From Streptomyces sp. CBMA29 (GTDB lineage Bacteria > Actinomycetota > Actinomycetes > Streptomycetales > Streptomycetaceae): DNA of 53,497 nt. The DNA lies in NCBI RefSeq assembly GCF_014596445.1, contig NZ_MECL01000019.1:1-53497 (forward strand). Reading direction: 5' to 3'. Positions within the stretch are counted from its first letter, which is position 1; each line of letters begins with the position of its first letter. A model generated the notes under the pieces. The model saw only the letters and a list, made by a program, of their open reading frames with translations, did no database searches and was not told the origin of the DNA. A program made the translations under genes and the position numbers. This document shows positions 33,230-42,316 of this stretch, one piece after another.

Positions 33230-35122
33230 ATGGACTTCGGCACCGAGCGTCCGGGCGCCCCGGCCGATCTCGCCTGGCTGCGCGGCGTCGACGCGTACAC
33301 GATGGGCGCCTACGTCCAGGCCGAGGAGGAGTTCAGGACCGCGGTCCGGATCGACCCCGGCATGGCGGACGCCTGGCTCGGGCTGCACGCGCTGCGCGCG
33401 GACACCGCCACCGCGCTGCTCCAGATGTACCGGCACCGCGACCGCTTCGGCGAGCAGCGGGCCGCCCACCGCAGGACCCTCAACTCCTGGTACTGGCTGG
33501 GCTGGTGGGTGCAGCCGGTGCTGGAGACCAGCCGTGACCTGCTGCTGGCGCACGCCTCGCACTGGCTGGACGGCCGCCATGTCGCCGAGCTGGACCGGGC
33601 CCTGGCGGACTGCCCGCCGGTCGACACCGACCCGCAGGTCCGCTTCCTGCACGCCTGCCGTGCCTATCTCGTCAAGGACTGGGAGCGGCTGGTCCGGCAC
33701 ACCGAGCCGCTGCTGGGCGATCCCGTACTCGGCATCGAGGCAGGGCTGTTCGGCGGCATGGCCAGGGTCAGGCTGGAGATGTGCGGCCAGGCCGAGCCGC
33801 TGCTGGCCGCCGCCTTGATGCGCTGCCGCAGCGAGCAGCCCCAGCGCAAGGAGCTGCGCTACTGGCTGGCCCGCGCGTACGAGGGCACCGGGCGTACGGC
33901 GGCGGCCGTGCCGCTCTACCGGGCGGTGCACCGCGTCGACCCCGCCTTCATGGACACCTCCGCCCGGCTGGCCGCGATCCACGAGACCGACGACGGCCTC
34001 GACGAGGGCCTGGGGCTGGCGGCCGTATCGCTGGCCGGGACCGGGCAGGCGATGCCGGAGGGCGGCGTCGACATGGAGTCCGCGCTGCTGGCCGACCCCG
34101 GCGAGGGCCGCGGTCCGGGGCCGGAACCCGACGAGTCGCCGCTGTCCGCGGGCCCGCTGGACGACGACGTACGCGGCCGGTCCGCCGCCCCGCTCGGCGG
34201 CGCCCTGCCGGTGCAGGTCCCGATGGGCGGCTCCGACCCGGTGCTGCTCACCCAGGCGCTGGCGGAACTGGACAGGATGGTCGGTCTGGAGCCGGTCAAG
34301 CGCCAGGTCAAGGCGCTGTCCGCGCAGTTGCGGATGGCCCGGCTGCGGGCCGGACAGGGCCTGCCGGTGCAGCCGCCGAAACGGCACTTCGTCTTCTCCG
34401 GGCCCTCCGGCACCGGCAAGACCACCGTCGCCCGCATCCTCGGCCGGGTCTTCTACGCACTCGGGCTGCTCGGCGGCGACCACCTCGTGGAGGCCCAACG
34501 CTCCGATCTGGTCGGCGAATTCCTCGGCCAGACCGCGGTGAAGGCCAATGAGCTGATCGACTCCGCGCTCGGCGGCGTGCTCTTCGTGGACGAGGCGTAC
34601 GCGCTGTCCAACTCCGGCTACAGCAAGGGCGACGCGTACGGCGACGAGGCGCTTCAGGTGCTGCTCAAGCGCGCGGAGGACAACCGCGACCGGCTCGTGG
34701 TCATCCTCGCGGGTTACCCCGAGGGGATGGACCGGCTGCTGGCCGCCAACCCCGGACTCAGTTCCCGTTTCACCACCCGCGTCGACTTCCCCAGCTACCG
34801 GCCGCTGGAACTCACCCGGATCGGTGAAGTCCTCGCCGCGGAGAACGGCGACCGCTGGGACGAGGAGGCACTGGAGGAGCTGAAGGCCATCGCGGGCCAC
34901 GTGGTGGACCAGGGCTGGATCGACGAGTTGGGCAACGGACGCCTGCTGCGCACCCTGTACGAGAAGAGCTGCGCCTACCGGGACCTGCGGCTGTCCGAGT
35001 ACCCGGCCGCGCCCAGCCGCAACGAATTGTCCACCCTGCGCCTGCCCGACCTCATGCAGGCGTACGGCGAAGTCCTCTCGGGGCGCGGCCCCGGAGCGAC
35101 CCCGACCGACCCGGTCGAGTAG
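33230..35122 (+). CDS. EccA/CbxX-like AAA+ ATPase with N-terminal TPR domain
   Basis: A 630-residue protein from ATG 33230 (MDFGTERPGAPADLAWLRG), preceded by GGGGA. Residues 1-290 are helical TPR-like repeats (AYVQAEEEFRTAVRIDPGMADAWLG). A Pro/Gly-rich linker spans about 295-340. The CbxX/CfqX-type AAA+ domain follows, with Walker A SGPSGTGKTT at about 390, Walker B VLFVDEAYAL at about 450, the GEFLGQTAVKANELI pore-region motif, and AGYPEGMDRLLAANPGLSSRF with the arginine finger. This layout is that of EccA ATPases of type VII secretion. No ESX genes are nearby, so it acts as an orphan or serves a distant locus. Confidence 0.93.
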   Translation: MDFGTERPGAPADLAWLRGVDAYTMGAYVQAEEEFRTAVRIDPGMADAWLGLHALRADTATALLQMYRHRDRFGEQRAAHRRTLNSWYWLGWWVQPVLETSRDLLLAHASHWLDGRHVAELDRALADCPPVDTDPQVRFLHACRAYLVKDWERLVRHTEPLLGDPVLGIEAGLFGGMARVRLEMCGQAEPLLAAALMRCRSEQPQRKELRYWLARAYEGTGRTAAAVPLYRAVHRVDPAFMDTSARLAAIHETDDGLDEGLGLAAVSLAGTGQAMPEGGVDMESALLADPGEGRGPGPEPDESPLSAGPLDDDVRGRSAAPLGGALPVQVPMGGSDPVLLTQALAELDRMVGLEPVKRQVKALSAQLRMARLRAGQGLPVQPPKRHFVFSGPSGTGKTTVARILGRVFYALGLLGGDHLVEAQRSDLVGEFLGQTAVKANELIDSALGGVLFVDEAYALSNSGYSKGDAYGDEALQVLLKRAEDNRDRLVVILAGYPEGMDRLLAANPGLSSRFTTRVDFPSYRPLELTRIGEVLAAENGDRWDEEALEELKAIAGHVVDQGWIDELGNGRLLRTLYEKSCAYRDLRLSEYPAAPSRNELSTLRLPDLMQAYGEVLSGRGPGATPTDPVE

Positions 35123-35245
35123 CACCGGGCGGGCCGGGCGGGCCCGCCCGGCCCGTCCGGACCGTCCGGACCGTCCGGACCAGACGCAGAAGGGGGGTGC
35201 GGAACCGCTGAACACGCGGTTCCGCACGCCCCTTCGGGCACTGCC
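35123..35245. terminator. Convergent-gene gap with two hairpins and a 9-base repeat
   Basis: A GC-only palindrome (GCCGGGCGGGCCCGCCCGGC) lies at about 35134-35153. Three CCGTCCGGA units follow at 35153-35180. A 17-base stem with one mismatch lies at 35192-35208 and 35216-35232 (GTGCGGAACCGC core). The last is the probable terminator of the CNNM gene and can act in both directions. Confidence 0.7.
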
Positions 35246-35275
35246 CTATCGGACCTACCGGACCTACCGGATCTA
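35246..35275 (-). repeat. Four 9-base units, each with an in-frame TAG, at a gene end
   Basis: Plus-strand CTA occurs at 35246, 35255, 35264 and 35273, every 9 bases, within CGGACCTAC-type units. On the minus strand the gene ends AGG-TAG and is followed by CGG-TAG, CGG-TAG and CGA-TAG in the same frame. Confidence 0.85.
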
Positions 35276-36367
35276 CCTGACCAGTTCGGCGGAGTCCTCC
35301 GCGGCGTGCGGGAGCGGCACCTCCCGGGCGGGGGAAGGCGCGCGGTGGGCGGGGTCCTTCACCTCGCCGACGAGCATTTCGAGGACGTCCTCCAGCGCGA
35401 CCAGGCCGAGGACCCGTCCCGAGGCGTCCGCGACGGCGGCCAGGTGCGAGGCGGCGCGCCGCATCGCGGTGAGCGCGTCGTCCAGCGGCAGGTCGGCCCG
35501 CAGGGTGGTGATCGGCCGCCAGAGCCGCTGCGGCACGGGCCGGTCCAGGTCGTCCGCGTCGAGGACGTCCTTGACGTGGAGGTAGCCGAGGAAGTCCGCG
35601 CCCGCGCCCGCGATCGGGAAGCGCGAGTACCCGGTGCGGACCGTCAGCTCCTCGACCTGCCGCGGAGTGGCGGCCGGGTCGAGGGTGATCAGCTCCGCCG
35701 GGGTGAGCAGCACTTCGGTGACCGGGCGGGTGCCCAGCTCCAGTGCGTCCTCCAGGCGTTCCTGCTCGTCGATGTCGAGCAGTCCGGCCTGCCGGGCGTC
35801 CTCGACCAGCACGGTCAGTTCCGCGCTGGTGAACACGGAGTCGACCTCGTCCTTCGGCTCCACGCCGAAGGCCCGCAGGATCAGCCGGGAGCAGGTGCCG
35901 AGCACCGAGATCACCGGGCGGAACACCCTGGCGAAGCCGACGAGACCCGGACTCAGCCACAGCGCGGTCTTCTCCGGTGCGGCCATCGCCAGGTTCTTCG
36001 GCACCATCTCGCCGATCACCAGGTGCAGGAAGACCACGACGGCCAGCGCCAGGACGTATCCGATCGGGTGCACGAAGTCCTCGGGGACGCGCACCGCCTC
36101 GAAGATCGGTTCCAGCAGGTGCGCGATGGTCGGTTCCGCGACCGCGCCGAGGGTCAACGAGCAGACGGTGATGCCGAACTGGGCGGCGGCCATCATCTGC
36201 GGGAGGTGTTCGAGGCCGTACAGCACGGTACGGGCCCTGCGCTGTTCGGCGGCGAGCGGTTCGATCTGGCTGCGGCGGACCGAGACCAGGGCGAATTCCG
36301 CGCCGACGAAGAAGCCGTTGCCGAGCACCAGCAGGACGGCGAACAGGAGTTGGAGAGCGCTCATCAC
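35273..36367 (-). CDS. CNNM/CorC-type membrane protein with CBS pair
   Basis: A 364-residue protein. The DUF21 membrane domain covers about residues 1-190 (GNGFFVGAEFALVSVRRSQIEPLA, VIGEMVPKNLAMAAPEKTA). A CBS-domain pair covers about 205-335 (GYSRFPIAGAGADFLGYLHVKDVL, GLVALEDVLEMLVGEVKD). It lacks the C-terminal CorC/HlyC domain of its neighbour and is shorter by 80 residues. Members of this family move or sense magnesium and related divalent cations. The GTG start overlaps the stop of the upstream paralogue as GTGA; ATG 36364 is the alternative start. The two are probably co-translated and may form a heteromer. Confidence 0.92.
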   Translation of the reverse strand: MMSALQLLFAVLLVLGNGFFVGAEFALVSVRRSQIEPLAAEQRRARTVLYGLEHLPQMMAAAQFGITVCSLTLGAVAEPTIAHLLEPIFEAVRVPEDFVHPIGYVLALAVVVFLHLVIGEMVPKNLAMAAPEKTALWLSPGLVGFARVFRPVISVLGTCSRLILRAFGVEPKDEVDSVFTSAELTVLVEDARQAGLLDIDEQERLEDALELGTRPVTEVLLTPAELITLDPAATPRQVEELTVRTGYSRFPIAGAGADFLGYLHVKDVLDADDLDRPVPQRLWRPITTLRADLPLDDALTAMRRAASHLAAVADASGRVLGLVALEDVLEMLVGEVKDPAHRAPSPAREVPLPHAAEDSAELVR

Positions 36368-37695
36368 GAGCTCGCCTCCCCCGCCACGCGATCCGTACGC
36401 ACGATCCGTACGCGTTCGGCCCGGTGGTGGGTGACCTCGCGGACCAGCAGCCGCCAGCCGGGCAGTTCGGCCTCGTCGCCCGGTTCGGGAATCCGGGTGA
36501 GCAGGTCGGCGACGAGGCCGGCGACCGTCTCGTAGGGTCCCTCGGGGGCCTGCAGGCCGATTCTCGTCAGGGTGTCGATCCGGCAGCTTCCGTCGGCGTC
36601 CCAGGCGGGTCCGTCTGCCTCGGCCGCCGGGACCTGCACCAGTTCGGGCAGGTCGGCGGCGTCGTGCTCGTCGCGCACCTCGCCGACCAGTTCCTCGACG
36701 ATGTCCTCCAGCGTGACGACCCCGGCGGTGCCGCCGTACTCGTCGACGACCACGGCGATCGGCTGCTGGCTGCGCAGCAGCTCCAGGAGCTGCTGGCCCG
36801 GCAGGGTCTCCGGGACGAGCAGCGGGGCGACCGCGATCGTCCCCGCGGGGACGCGGTCGCGCTGCTCGGCGGGGACGGCGAGGGCGTCCTTGAGGTGGAC
36901 CATGCCGATGATGTCGTCAAGCCGCTCCCGGTAGACCGGGAAGCGGGACAGGCCGGTGGCCCTGGTCAGGTTGAGCACATCGGCGGCGGTGGCGGTGTCC
37001 TCCAGCGCGCTGACCCGGACGCGGGGGGTCATCACGTTCTCCGCGATGAGGTCGCCGAGCGACAGGGTGCGTACGAAGAGGTCGGCGGTGTCCTGCTCCA
37101 GCGTCCCGGCGAGCGCCGAGTGCCGGGCCAGGGAGACCAGTTCCGTGGGGGTACGGGCGGACGCCAGCTCGTCGGCGGGCTCGACTCCGAACAGCCGCAC
37201 CAGCCGGTTGGCGGCCGTGTTCAGCACTTCGATGACGGGCCGGAAGACGGTGGAGAAGACGCGCTGCGGTCCGGCCACCACCCGGGCGACGGCCAGCGGG
37301 CGGGAGACCGCCCAGTTCTTGGGGACGAGTTCGCCGATCACCATCTGGACGGCGGAGGCGACCATCATGCCGACGACGACGGCGATGCCGGGGGCGGCGC
37401 CGTCCGGGATGCCGGCCGAGGTCAGCGGGCCGGTCAGCAGGTCGGCGAGTGCGGGTTCCGCCAGCATGCCGACGACCAGCGAGGTGATGGTGATGCCGAG
37501 CTGGGTGCCGGAGAGCTGGAAGGAGAGTTTGCGCAGGGCGGCCACGACACTGCGGGCCCGGCGGTCACCGGCCGCGGCGGCGCGTTCGGCCGCGGGGCGC
37601 TCCACGGTCACCAGGCCGAATTCGGCGGCGACGAAGAAGCCGTTGGCAAGGATCAGGACGAGGGCTGCCGCGAGCAGCAGCAGTGAGGTGCTCAT
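36364..37695 (-). CDS. CNNM/CorC-type membrane protein with CBS and CorC_HlyC domains
   Basis: A 443-residue full-length member. DUF21 with four hydrophobic segments covers about residues 1-190 (LANGFFVAAEFGLVTVERPA, MVIGELVPKNWAVSRPLA). The CBS pair covers about 205-345 (GLSRFPVYRERLDDIIGMVHLKD, VVVDEYGGTAGVVTLEDIVEELVGEVRDEHD). The CorC_HlyC domain covers about 360-435 (CRIDTLTRIGL, GYETVAGLVADLLTRIPEPGDEAE-like end). It is first in a two-gene unit and its stop overlaps the next start. Ion specificity is unknown; Mg/Co efflux or magnesium homeostasis is the usual role. Confidence 0.93.
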   Translation of the reverse strand: MSTSLLLLAAALVLILANGFFVAAEFGLVTVERPAAERAAAAGDRRARSVVAALRKLSFQLSGTQLGITITSLVVGMLAEPALADLLTGPLTSAGIPDGAAPGIAVVVGMMVASAVQMVIGELVPKNWAVSRPLAVARVVAGPQRVFSTVFRPVIEVLNTAANRLVRLFGVEPADELASARTPTELVSLARHSALAGTLEQDTADLFVRTLSLGDLIAENVMTPRVRVSALEDTATAADVLNLTRATGLSRFPVYRERLDDIIGMVHLKDALAVPAEQRDRVPAGTIAVAPLLVPETLPGQQLLELLRSQQPIAVVVDEYGGTAGVVTLEDIVEELVGEVRDEHDAADLPELVQVPAAEADGPAWDADGSCRIDTLTRIGLQAPEGPYETVAGLVADLLTRIPEPGDEAELPGWRLLVREVTHHRAERVRIVRTDRVAGEASS

Positions 37696-37898
37696 GAGGC
37701 CGCCGCTCCGGATTCCCGGGAGGGAGGGGCGGCGCAGGTACTACCGGACGGTTCGTCCATCGGGGTGTGAGTGTCACTCCTTGGTTGGTCGGGGCCCCGC
37801 GGGCGGTGCACCAGGGGTGCGGGGCAAGCGCGGTGGGCGCCGTTCGTCCCCCAGAGTAGCCATTGGCGCCGCGCCCGCGAAGGACGGCGGGGGCAGCG

Positions 37899-37952
37899 TT
37901 CACGGACGGGCTCGCGGACGGGCTCGCGGAAGGGTTCGCCGACGGGTTCACC
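37899..37952. repeat. 12-base tandem repeat just past the PH-domain gene
   Basis: Four to five units of the type CTCGCGGACGGG stand 10 bases downstream of the stop of the PH-domain protein. The period equals that of the repeat in the YczE-like gene (9457-9528), but the unit is unrelated. Confidence 0.8.
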
Positions 37953-37961
37953 GCCGCGCGC

Positions 37962-38459
37962 TCAGTGGTCGGCGGACGTCGTGCCCTGCGCCTCACCCAG
38001 CGTCTCCACCAGCGAGCGCAGCAGCCTGGCGTCGTGCAGCGCCTGCTCCTTGGCGATACCGGGCTGGATGCCCATCACGGGCAGCGTCGTGCCGTCGGCG
38101 AGGTCGAGATGGACCCAGGCGTCGCCCGGCCGCAGATTGACCCGCACCACCTCGGCCCACGCCAGCCGCCGCTTCACCGTGAGATTCACCACGGTCACGC
38201 CGTCGGCCGTCACGGTCACCTTGGGGCGGCTGAGCAGCGCGAGCACCGCGGCGATCAGCACGCCCACCATGATCACGGTGATCCGGTCGCCCGTGCTCCA
38301 GGGGCCGGCGCCGTCGTGCGGCATCATCAGCGCGACGACGGTGAGCGCCACCACCAGCGCGGCGCCCAGGGACAGCAGCACCACGCGGGTGACGACGGGA
38401 CGGAAGGTACGCGGCAGCCCGTCGAGCGCCGCCCGCGTACGGTCCTCGGCGCCGGTCAC
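37962..38459 (-). CDS. PH-domain membrane protein
   Basis: A 165-residue protein with two membrane segments, about 25-46 (VLLSLGAALVVALTVVALM) and 61-77 (ITVIMVGVLIAAVLALL). A bacterial PH-like beta domain follows (KVTVTADGVTVVNLTVKRRLAWAEVVRV, DGTTLPVMGIQPG). Its GTG start overlaps the hisG stop as GTGA, so it is the last member of the rib-his run. Function is unknown; actinobacterial genomes often keep such a gene behind hisG. A 12-base tandem repeat follows its stop. Confidence 0.88.
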   Translation of the reverse strand: MTGAEDRTRAALDGLPRTFRPVVTRVVLLSLGAALVVALTVVALMMPHDGAGPWSTGDRITVIMVGVLIAAVLALLSRPKVTVTADGVTVVNLTVKRRLAWAEVVRVNLRPGDAWVHLDLADGTTLPVMGIQPGIAKEQALHDARLLRSLVETLGEAQGTTSADH

Positions 38460-39304
38460 AGCCGCGCGGCGTGGATGCCGGTGGTCAGGATCGCGCGGGC
38501 GCCCAGGTCGTACAGCTCGTCCATGATCCGCTGGGCGTCGCTGGTCGGGACCATGGCGCGGACCGCGACCCAGCCCTCGTGGTGCAGCGGGGAGACGGTG
38601 GGCGACTCCAGGCCCGGGGTGAGGGCGACGGCCTTCTCGACCTGCTCGACACGGATGTCGTAGTCCATCATCACGTAGCGCCTGGCGACCAGGACGCCCT
38701 GGAGGCGGCGCAGGAACTGCCGGACCTTGGGCTCGTCCGGGTCGGCCCCGGTGCGCCGGATCACCACGGCCTCGGACTCCATGATGGGTTCGCCGAAGGC
38801 TTCGAGCCCGGCGTTCCGCAGCGAGGTGCCGGTCTCCACCACGTCGGCGATGGCGTGCGCGACACCGAGCTGGATGGCGGTCTCGACGGCGCCGTCGAGG
38901 TGGACGACGGACGCCTCGATGCCGTGGTCCGCGAGGTGCTTCTCGACGACGACCTCGTACGAGGTCGCCACCGTCTTGCCGTTGAGGTCCTGGACGGTGT
39001 CGGCGGTGCCGGGCTCGGCCGCGTAGCGGAAGGTGGAGCGGGCGAAGCCGAGCCGGAGGATCTCCTCGGCGACCGCGCCGGAGTCCAGCAGCAGGTCGCG
39101 GCCGGTGATGCCGATGTCGAGGCGGCCGGTGCTGACGTAGATCGCGATGTCGCGCGGGCGCAGGTAGAAGAACTCCACCTCGTTGTCCCGGTCGACCAGC
39201 ACGAGCTCCTTGGACTCCTTGCGCTGCCGGTAGCCGGCCTCATGGAGCATGGCCGCCGCGGGTCCGGACAATGAGCCCTTGTTGGGGACGGCGATGCGCA
39301 GCAT
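38456..39304 (-). CDS. hisG: ATP phosphoribosyltransferase (HisG, long form)
   Basis: First enzyme of histidine synthesis; joins ATP and PRPP. It is 282 residues long, the hexameric long form with a C-terminal regulatory domain that binds histidine. LRIAVPNKGSL is the family opening, then RPRDIAIYVSTGRLDIGITGRDLL, and the catalytic-domain motif DLNGKTVATSYEVVVEKHL with AIADVVETGTSL for PRPP binding. The regulatory domain covers about 210-282 (VEKAVALTPGLESPTVSPL, DAQRIMDELYDLGARAILTT). It is preceded by hisE with a 115-base gap that contains a hairpin. Confidence 0.98.
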   Translation of the reverse strand: MLRIAVPNKGSLSGPAAAMLHEAGYRQRKESKELVLVDRDNEVEFFYLRPRDIAIYVSTGRLDIGITGRDLLLDSGAVAEEILRLGFARSTFRYAAEPGTADTVQDLNGKTVATSYEVVVEKHLADHGIEASVVHLDGAVETAIQLGVAHAIADVVETGTSLRNAGLEAFGEPIMESEAVVIRRTGADPDEPKVRQFLRRLQGVLVARRYVMMDYDIRVEQVEKAVALTPGLESPTVSPLHHEGWVAVRAMVPTSDAQRIMDELYDLGARAILTTGIHAARL

Positions 39305-39392
39305 GAGGACGGTTTCCTTCTCTGAGGCGGGTTTCGGGTCGTGGGCAGGCTGTGGAAGCGGTACGGGTGACGGGGGTGGCGGCCGGCTGCCG

Positions 39393-39423
39393 CTGAGCGC
39401 GTACGGGTCGCGTACGCGCTCAG
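39393..39423 (-). terminator. Hairpin overlapping the hisE stop, between hisE and hisG
   Basis: Perfect 12-base stem CTGAGCGCGTAC (39393-39404) with complement 39412-39423 around 7 bases. The hisE TGA is inside the arm. It can act as partial terminator or RNA-stability element between the two genes. Confidence 0.6.
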
Positions 39424-39692
39424 AGATGGGCGTAGACGTCGTCCAGGGAGATACCCCGGGCGACCATCATCACCTGAACGTGGTACAGCAGTTGGGAGAT
39501 TTCCTCGGCGGTGGCGTCGGCGCCCTCGTACTCGGCCGCCATCCACACCTCGGCGGCCTCTTCGACCACCTTCTTGCCGATCGCGTGCACGCCCTTGCCC
39601 ACCAGCTCGGCGGTGCGGGACGTGCTGGGGTCGCCGGTGGCGGCCTTGTGCCGCAACTCGGTGAAGAGCTGCTCGAATGTCTTGTTGGCCAT
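39420..39692 (-). CDS. hisE: Phosphoribosyl-ATP pyrophosphatase
   Basis: A 90-residue enzyme of the MazG-like fold that hydrolyses phosphoribosyl-ATP to the AMP form, second step of histidine synthesis. The start is ATG 39692 ([22 protein letters not shown]). [15 protein letters not shown] is the metal-binding EExxE-type helix, and the next acidic residues ([18 protein letters not shown]) complete the site. It follows ribH by 34 bases. Confidence 0.96.
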   Translation of the reverse strand: MANKTFEQLFTELRHKAATGDPSTSRTAELVGKGVHAIGKKVVEEAAEVWMAAEYEGADATAEEISQLLYHVQVMMVARGISLDDVYAHL

Positions 39693-39726
39693 GGTGGGGC
39701 CTAGCCTACGGGGAACCGCCGCCTGT

Positions 39727-40212
39727 TCAGCGCCAGGGTTCGGAGACCGAGCGCAGGATGGTGGCCGTCGCGACGGCCGCGGTGACCGCTTCGTGTCCCT
39801 TGTCCTCATTCGATCCCGGCAGTCCGGCGCGGTCCAGCGCCTGCTCCTCGGTGTCGCAGGTGAGGACGCCGAAGCCGACGGGCACACCGCTGTCCACGGC
39901 GACCTGGGTCAGCCCGGCGGTGACGCCGTGGGAGACGTACTCGAAGTGCGGGGTGCCGCCGCGGATGATGACGCCGAGCGCCACGATCGCGTCGTAGCCG
40001 CGGCCGGCCAGCACCTTGGCGACCACGGGCAGTTCGAAGCTGCCGGGCACGCGCAGCAGCGTCGGCTCGTCGATGCCGAGGTCGTGCAGGGCGCGCATCG
40101 CCCCGTCGACCAGGCCGTCCATCACCTGGGTGTGCCACTGCGCCGCGATCACGGCCACACGCAGGTCGCCGCAGTTCTTCACGGTCAGCTCGGGGGCGCC
40201 CTTACCGCTCAC
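39727..40212 (-). CDS. ribH: 6,7-dimethyl-8-ribityllumazine synthase
   Basis: Penultimate riboflavin enzyme, 161 residues from GTG 40212 ([14 protein letters not shown]), with GGAGAG upstream. Family motifs are clear: [57 protein letters not shown] with the catalytic histidine, and [20 protein letters not shown]. It forms large capsid-like oligomers in many species. It stands 122 bases behind ribBA, a gap with no obvious terminator. Confidence 0.97.
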   Translation of the reverse strand: MSGKGAPELTVKNCGDLRVAVIAAQWHTQVMDGLVDGAMRALHDLGIDEPTLLRVPGSFELPVVAKVLAGRGYDAIVALGVIIRGGTPHFEYVSHGVTAGLTQVAVDSGVPVGFGVLTCDTEEQALDRAGLPGSNEDKGHEAVTAAVATATILRSVSEPWR

Positions 40213-40322
40213 TTCTCTCCTCGGTGCTCGATGTGCTGTCGTGCCGGTTGTCTCCACCTGATCACCCGTAACAAGGCAATCAGGCATCCCATGGCCATCG
40301 CTCGTATCAGGGCGGGGCGTTC

Positions 40323-40348
40323 TACTGGTTGGCGCTACTGGTTGGCGC
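40323..40348. repeat. 13-base tandem duplication straddling the ribBA stop
   Basis: TACTGGTTGGCGC occurs twice without a gap (40323-40335 and 40336-40348). The ribBA stop (40335-40337) sits on the junction. Confidence 0.9.
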
Positions 40349-41627
40349 AGGTGGTGCTCTGGCCCGCGTCGAGCCACGGCAGGTCGTGGCCCATCCGGTC
40401 CCGCTTGGTCCGCAGATAGCGCAGATTGTGCTCCCCGGCGGCGACCGGCATGGGTTCCCTGCCGAGGACGTCGAGGCCGTGCCGGACCAACGCGCCGGTC
40501 TTGGCGGGGTTGTTGGTCATCAGCCGCAGCGAGCCGACCCCGAGGTCGGCGAGGATCTGCGCGGCGGCGCCGTAGTCGCGGGCGTCGGCGGGCAGGCCGA
40601 GTTCGAGGTTGGCGTCCAGGGTGTCCCGGCCGCGCTCCTGGAGTTCGTACGCGCGCAGCTTGGACATCAGGCCGATGCCCCGGCCCTCGTGGCCGCGCAG
40701 GTACAGCACCACGCCCCGGCCCTCCTCGGCGACCTTGCGCAGCGCGGTCTGGAGCTGCGGGCCGCAGTCGCAGCGCTGCGAGCCGAAGACGTCACCGGTC
40801 AGGCACTCGGAGTGCACCCGGACCAGGACGTCGGTGCCGTCACCGATGTCGCCCGCGACCAGCGCGATGTGCTCGACGCCGTCGGTGGTGGAGCGGTAGC
40901 CGAAGGCGCGGAAGTCGCCGAAGGCGGTGGGCAGCGTCGTCTCGGCCTCGCGGCGGACGGTCGGCTCCGACGAGCGGCGGTACGCGATCAGGTCCTCGAT
41001 GGAGATGATCGACAGGCCGTGCTTGCGGGCGAAGGGCACCAGCTCGGGCAGCCGGGCCATCGTGCCGTCCTCGCGGGCGATCTCCACGATGGCGGCGGCC
41101 GGGTGCAGTCCGGCGAGCCGGGCCAGGTCCACGCCCGCCTCGGTGTGGCCGTTGCGGACCAGGACGCCGCCGGGCCTGGCGCGCAGCGGGAAGACGTGTC
41201 CCGGCCGGACGAAGTCGGTGGCCCGCGAGGCGGGGTCGGCCAGCAGCCGTATCGTGGCGGCCCGGTCGGCGGCCGAGATGCCGGTGCTGACGCCGTGCTC
41301 GGCACTCGCGTCGACCGTGACGGTGAAGGCGGTGCGCATCGACTCGGTGTTGGCGTCGACCATCTGCGGCAGTTCCAGCCGGTCGAGGTCGGGTTCCTCC
41401 AGCGGTACGCAGATCAGCCCGCGGCACTCGGTCATCATGAAGGCGACGATCTCGGGCGTGACCTTCTGCGCGGCCACGATGAGGTCGCCCTCGTTCTCCC
41501 GGTCCTCGTCGTCCACCACCACGACCGGGCGGCCCGCGGCGATGTCGGCGATGGCCTGTTCGACCGGGTCGAGCACCAGGTCACCGTCCTCGTACCAGTC
41601 GTTGTGCAGTGCGGTCACGGCGTTCAT
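40335..41627 (-). CDS. ribBA: Bifunctional DHBP synthase / GTP cyclohydrolase II
   Basis: A 430-residue fusion enzyme for both precursors of riboflavin, from ATG 41627 with GGAGGGAG upstream. The N-terminal domain (about 1-205) makes 3,4-dihydroxy-2-butanone 4-phosphate: [31 protein letters not shown] and [16 protein letters not shown]. The C-terminal domain (about 210-415) is GTP cyclohydrolase II with the zinc cysteines in [17 protein letters not shown] and the catalytic [12 protein letters not shown]. Its start overlaps the ribM stop as ATGA. The stop codon lies inside a 13-base tandem duplication. Confidence 0.97.
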   Translation of the reverse strand: MNAVTALHNDWYEDGDLVLDPVEQAIADIAAGRPVVVVDDEDRENEGDLIVAAQKVTPEIVAFMMTECRGLICVPLEEPDLDRLELPQMVDANTESMRTAFTVTVDASAEHGVSTGISAADRAATIRLLADPASRATDFVRPGHVFPLRARPGGVLVRNGHTEAGVDLARLAGLHPAAAIVEIAREDGTMARLPELVPFARKHGLSIISIEDLIAYRRSSEPTVRREAETTLPTAFGDFRAFGYRSTTDGVEHIALVAGDIGDGTDVLVRVHSECLTGDVFGSQRCDCGPQLQTALRKVAEEGRGVVLYLRGHEGRGIGLMSKLRAYELQERGRDTLDANLELGLPADARDYGAAAQILADLGVGSLRLMTNNPAKTGALVRHGLDVLGREPMPVAAGEHNLRYLRTKRDRMGHDLPWLDAGQSTTCANQ

Positions 41628-42316
41628 GCCGTCACTCCCTCCGGAACGGTGTTCTGCGAGGTGGAGTCGGAAGCGGCTGCGTCGGAAGCGGTCGTGGCCG
41701 CGGCGGCCCTGGTCTGCTGCCACCAGGCGTACATTCCGACGATCACCAGGAAGAAGTAGATGATGTAGACCAGGCCCGAGAACGGCAGCCCGCTGTGGAA
41801 GTTGAGCGGTACGCCGACCGCGTCGACCGCCAGCCAGGCGAACCAGAACTCGACCCAGCCGCGCGCCTGGGCGACCATCGCCGCCAGCGTCCCGACGAAG
41901 ATGTACGCGTCGGGCCACGGGTTCCAGGACAGCGACGGGTAGGCGAGGAAGAGCGAGGCGACGGCCACGGTGCCGAGCCCGGTGGCGACGACGAGCACCG
42001 CGCGCTCGCGCCAGGTGGCGAAGCGGACCGCGAGCCGTCCGCTGCCGTCCCGGCCGCGCCGCCACTGGTACCAGCCCCACACGGCGACGGTGATCACCAC
42101 GAACTGCTTGCCGACGCCGCCGCCGAGGTGCGCGGCCCAGAAGGCGGCCACCAGCACGGCGCCGGAGAGCAGTTGGACCGGCCAGGTGAGCATCGCGCGC
42201 CGCCAGCCCAGTGCCAGCGCGCCGAGACCGAGCAGATTGCCGATCATGTCCGACCACATCACGTGCTGGTCGAAGGCGGTGAACGCCTCGCTGTTCAGCC
42301 AGTGCAGGGCGCTCAC
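41624..42316 (-). CDS. ribM: PnuC/RibM-type transporter, probably for riboflavin
   Basis: A 230-residue protein with about seven hydrophobic segments. The PnuC family is recognised by [65 protein letters not shown] and the tryptophan-rich helices. PnuC itself carries nicotinamide riboside, while RibM relatives in rib operons carry riboflavin. The place between ribE and ribBA, overlapping both (GTGA and ATGA), makes riboflavin the likely substrate. The tail is Ala/Ser/Thr-rich. Confidence 0.9.
   Translation of the reverse strand: MSALHWLNSEAFTAFDQHVMWSDMIGNLLGLGALALGWRRAMLTWPVQLLSGAVLVAAFWAAHLGGGVGKQFVVITVAVWGWYQWRRGRDGSGRLAVRFATWRERAVLVVATGLGTVAVASLFLAYPSLSWNPWPDAYIFVGTLAAMVAQARGWVEFWFAWLAVDAVGVPLNFHSGLPFSGLVYIIYFFLVIVGMYAWWQQTRAAAATTASDAAASDSTSQNTVPEGVTA

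Noticed and set aside
33230..35122. Type VII secretion cluster
   Set aside because: Only the EccA-like ATPase is present; the neighbours are a kinase-like gene and CNNM proteins.
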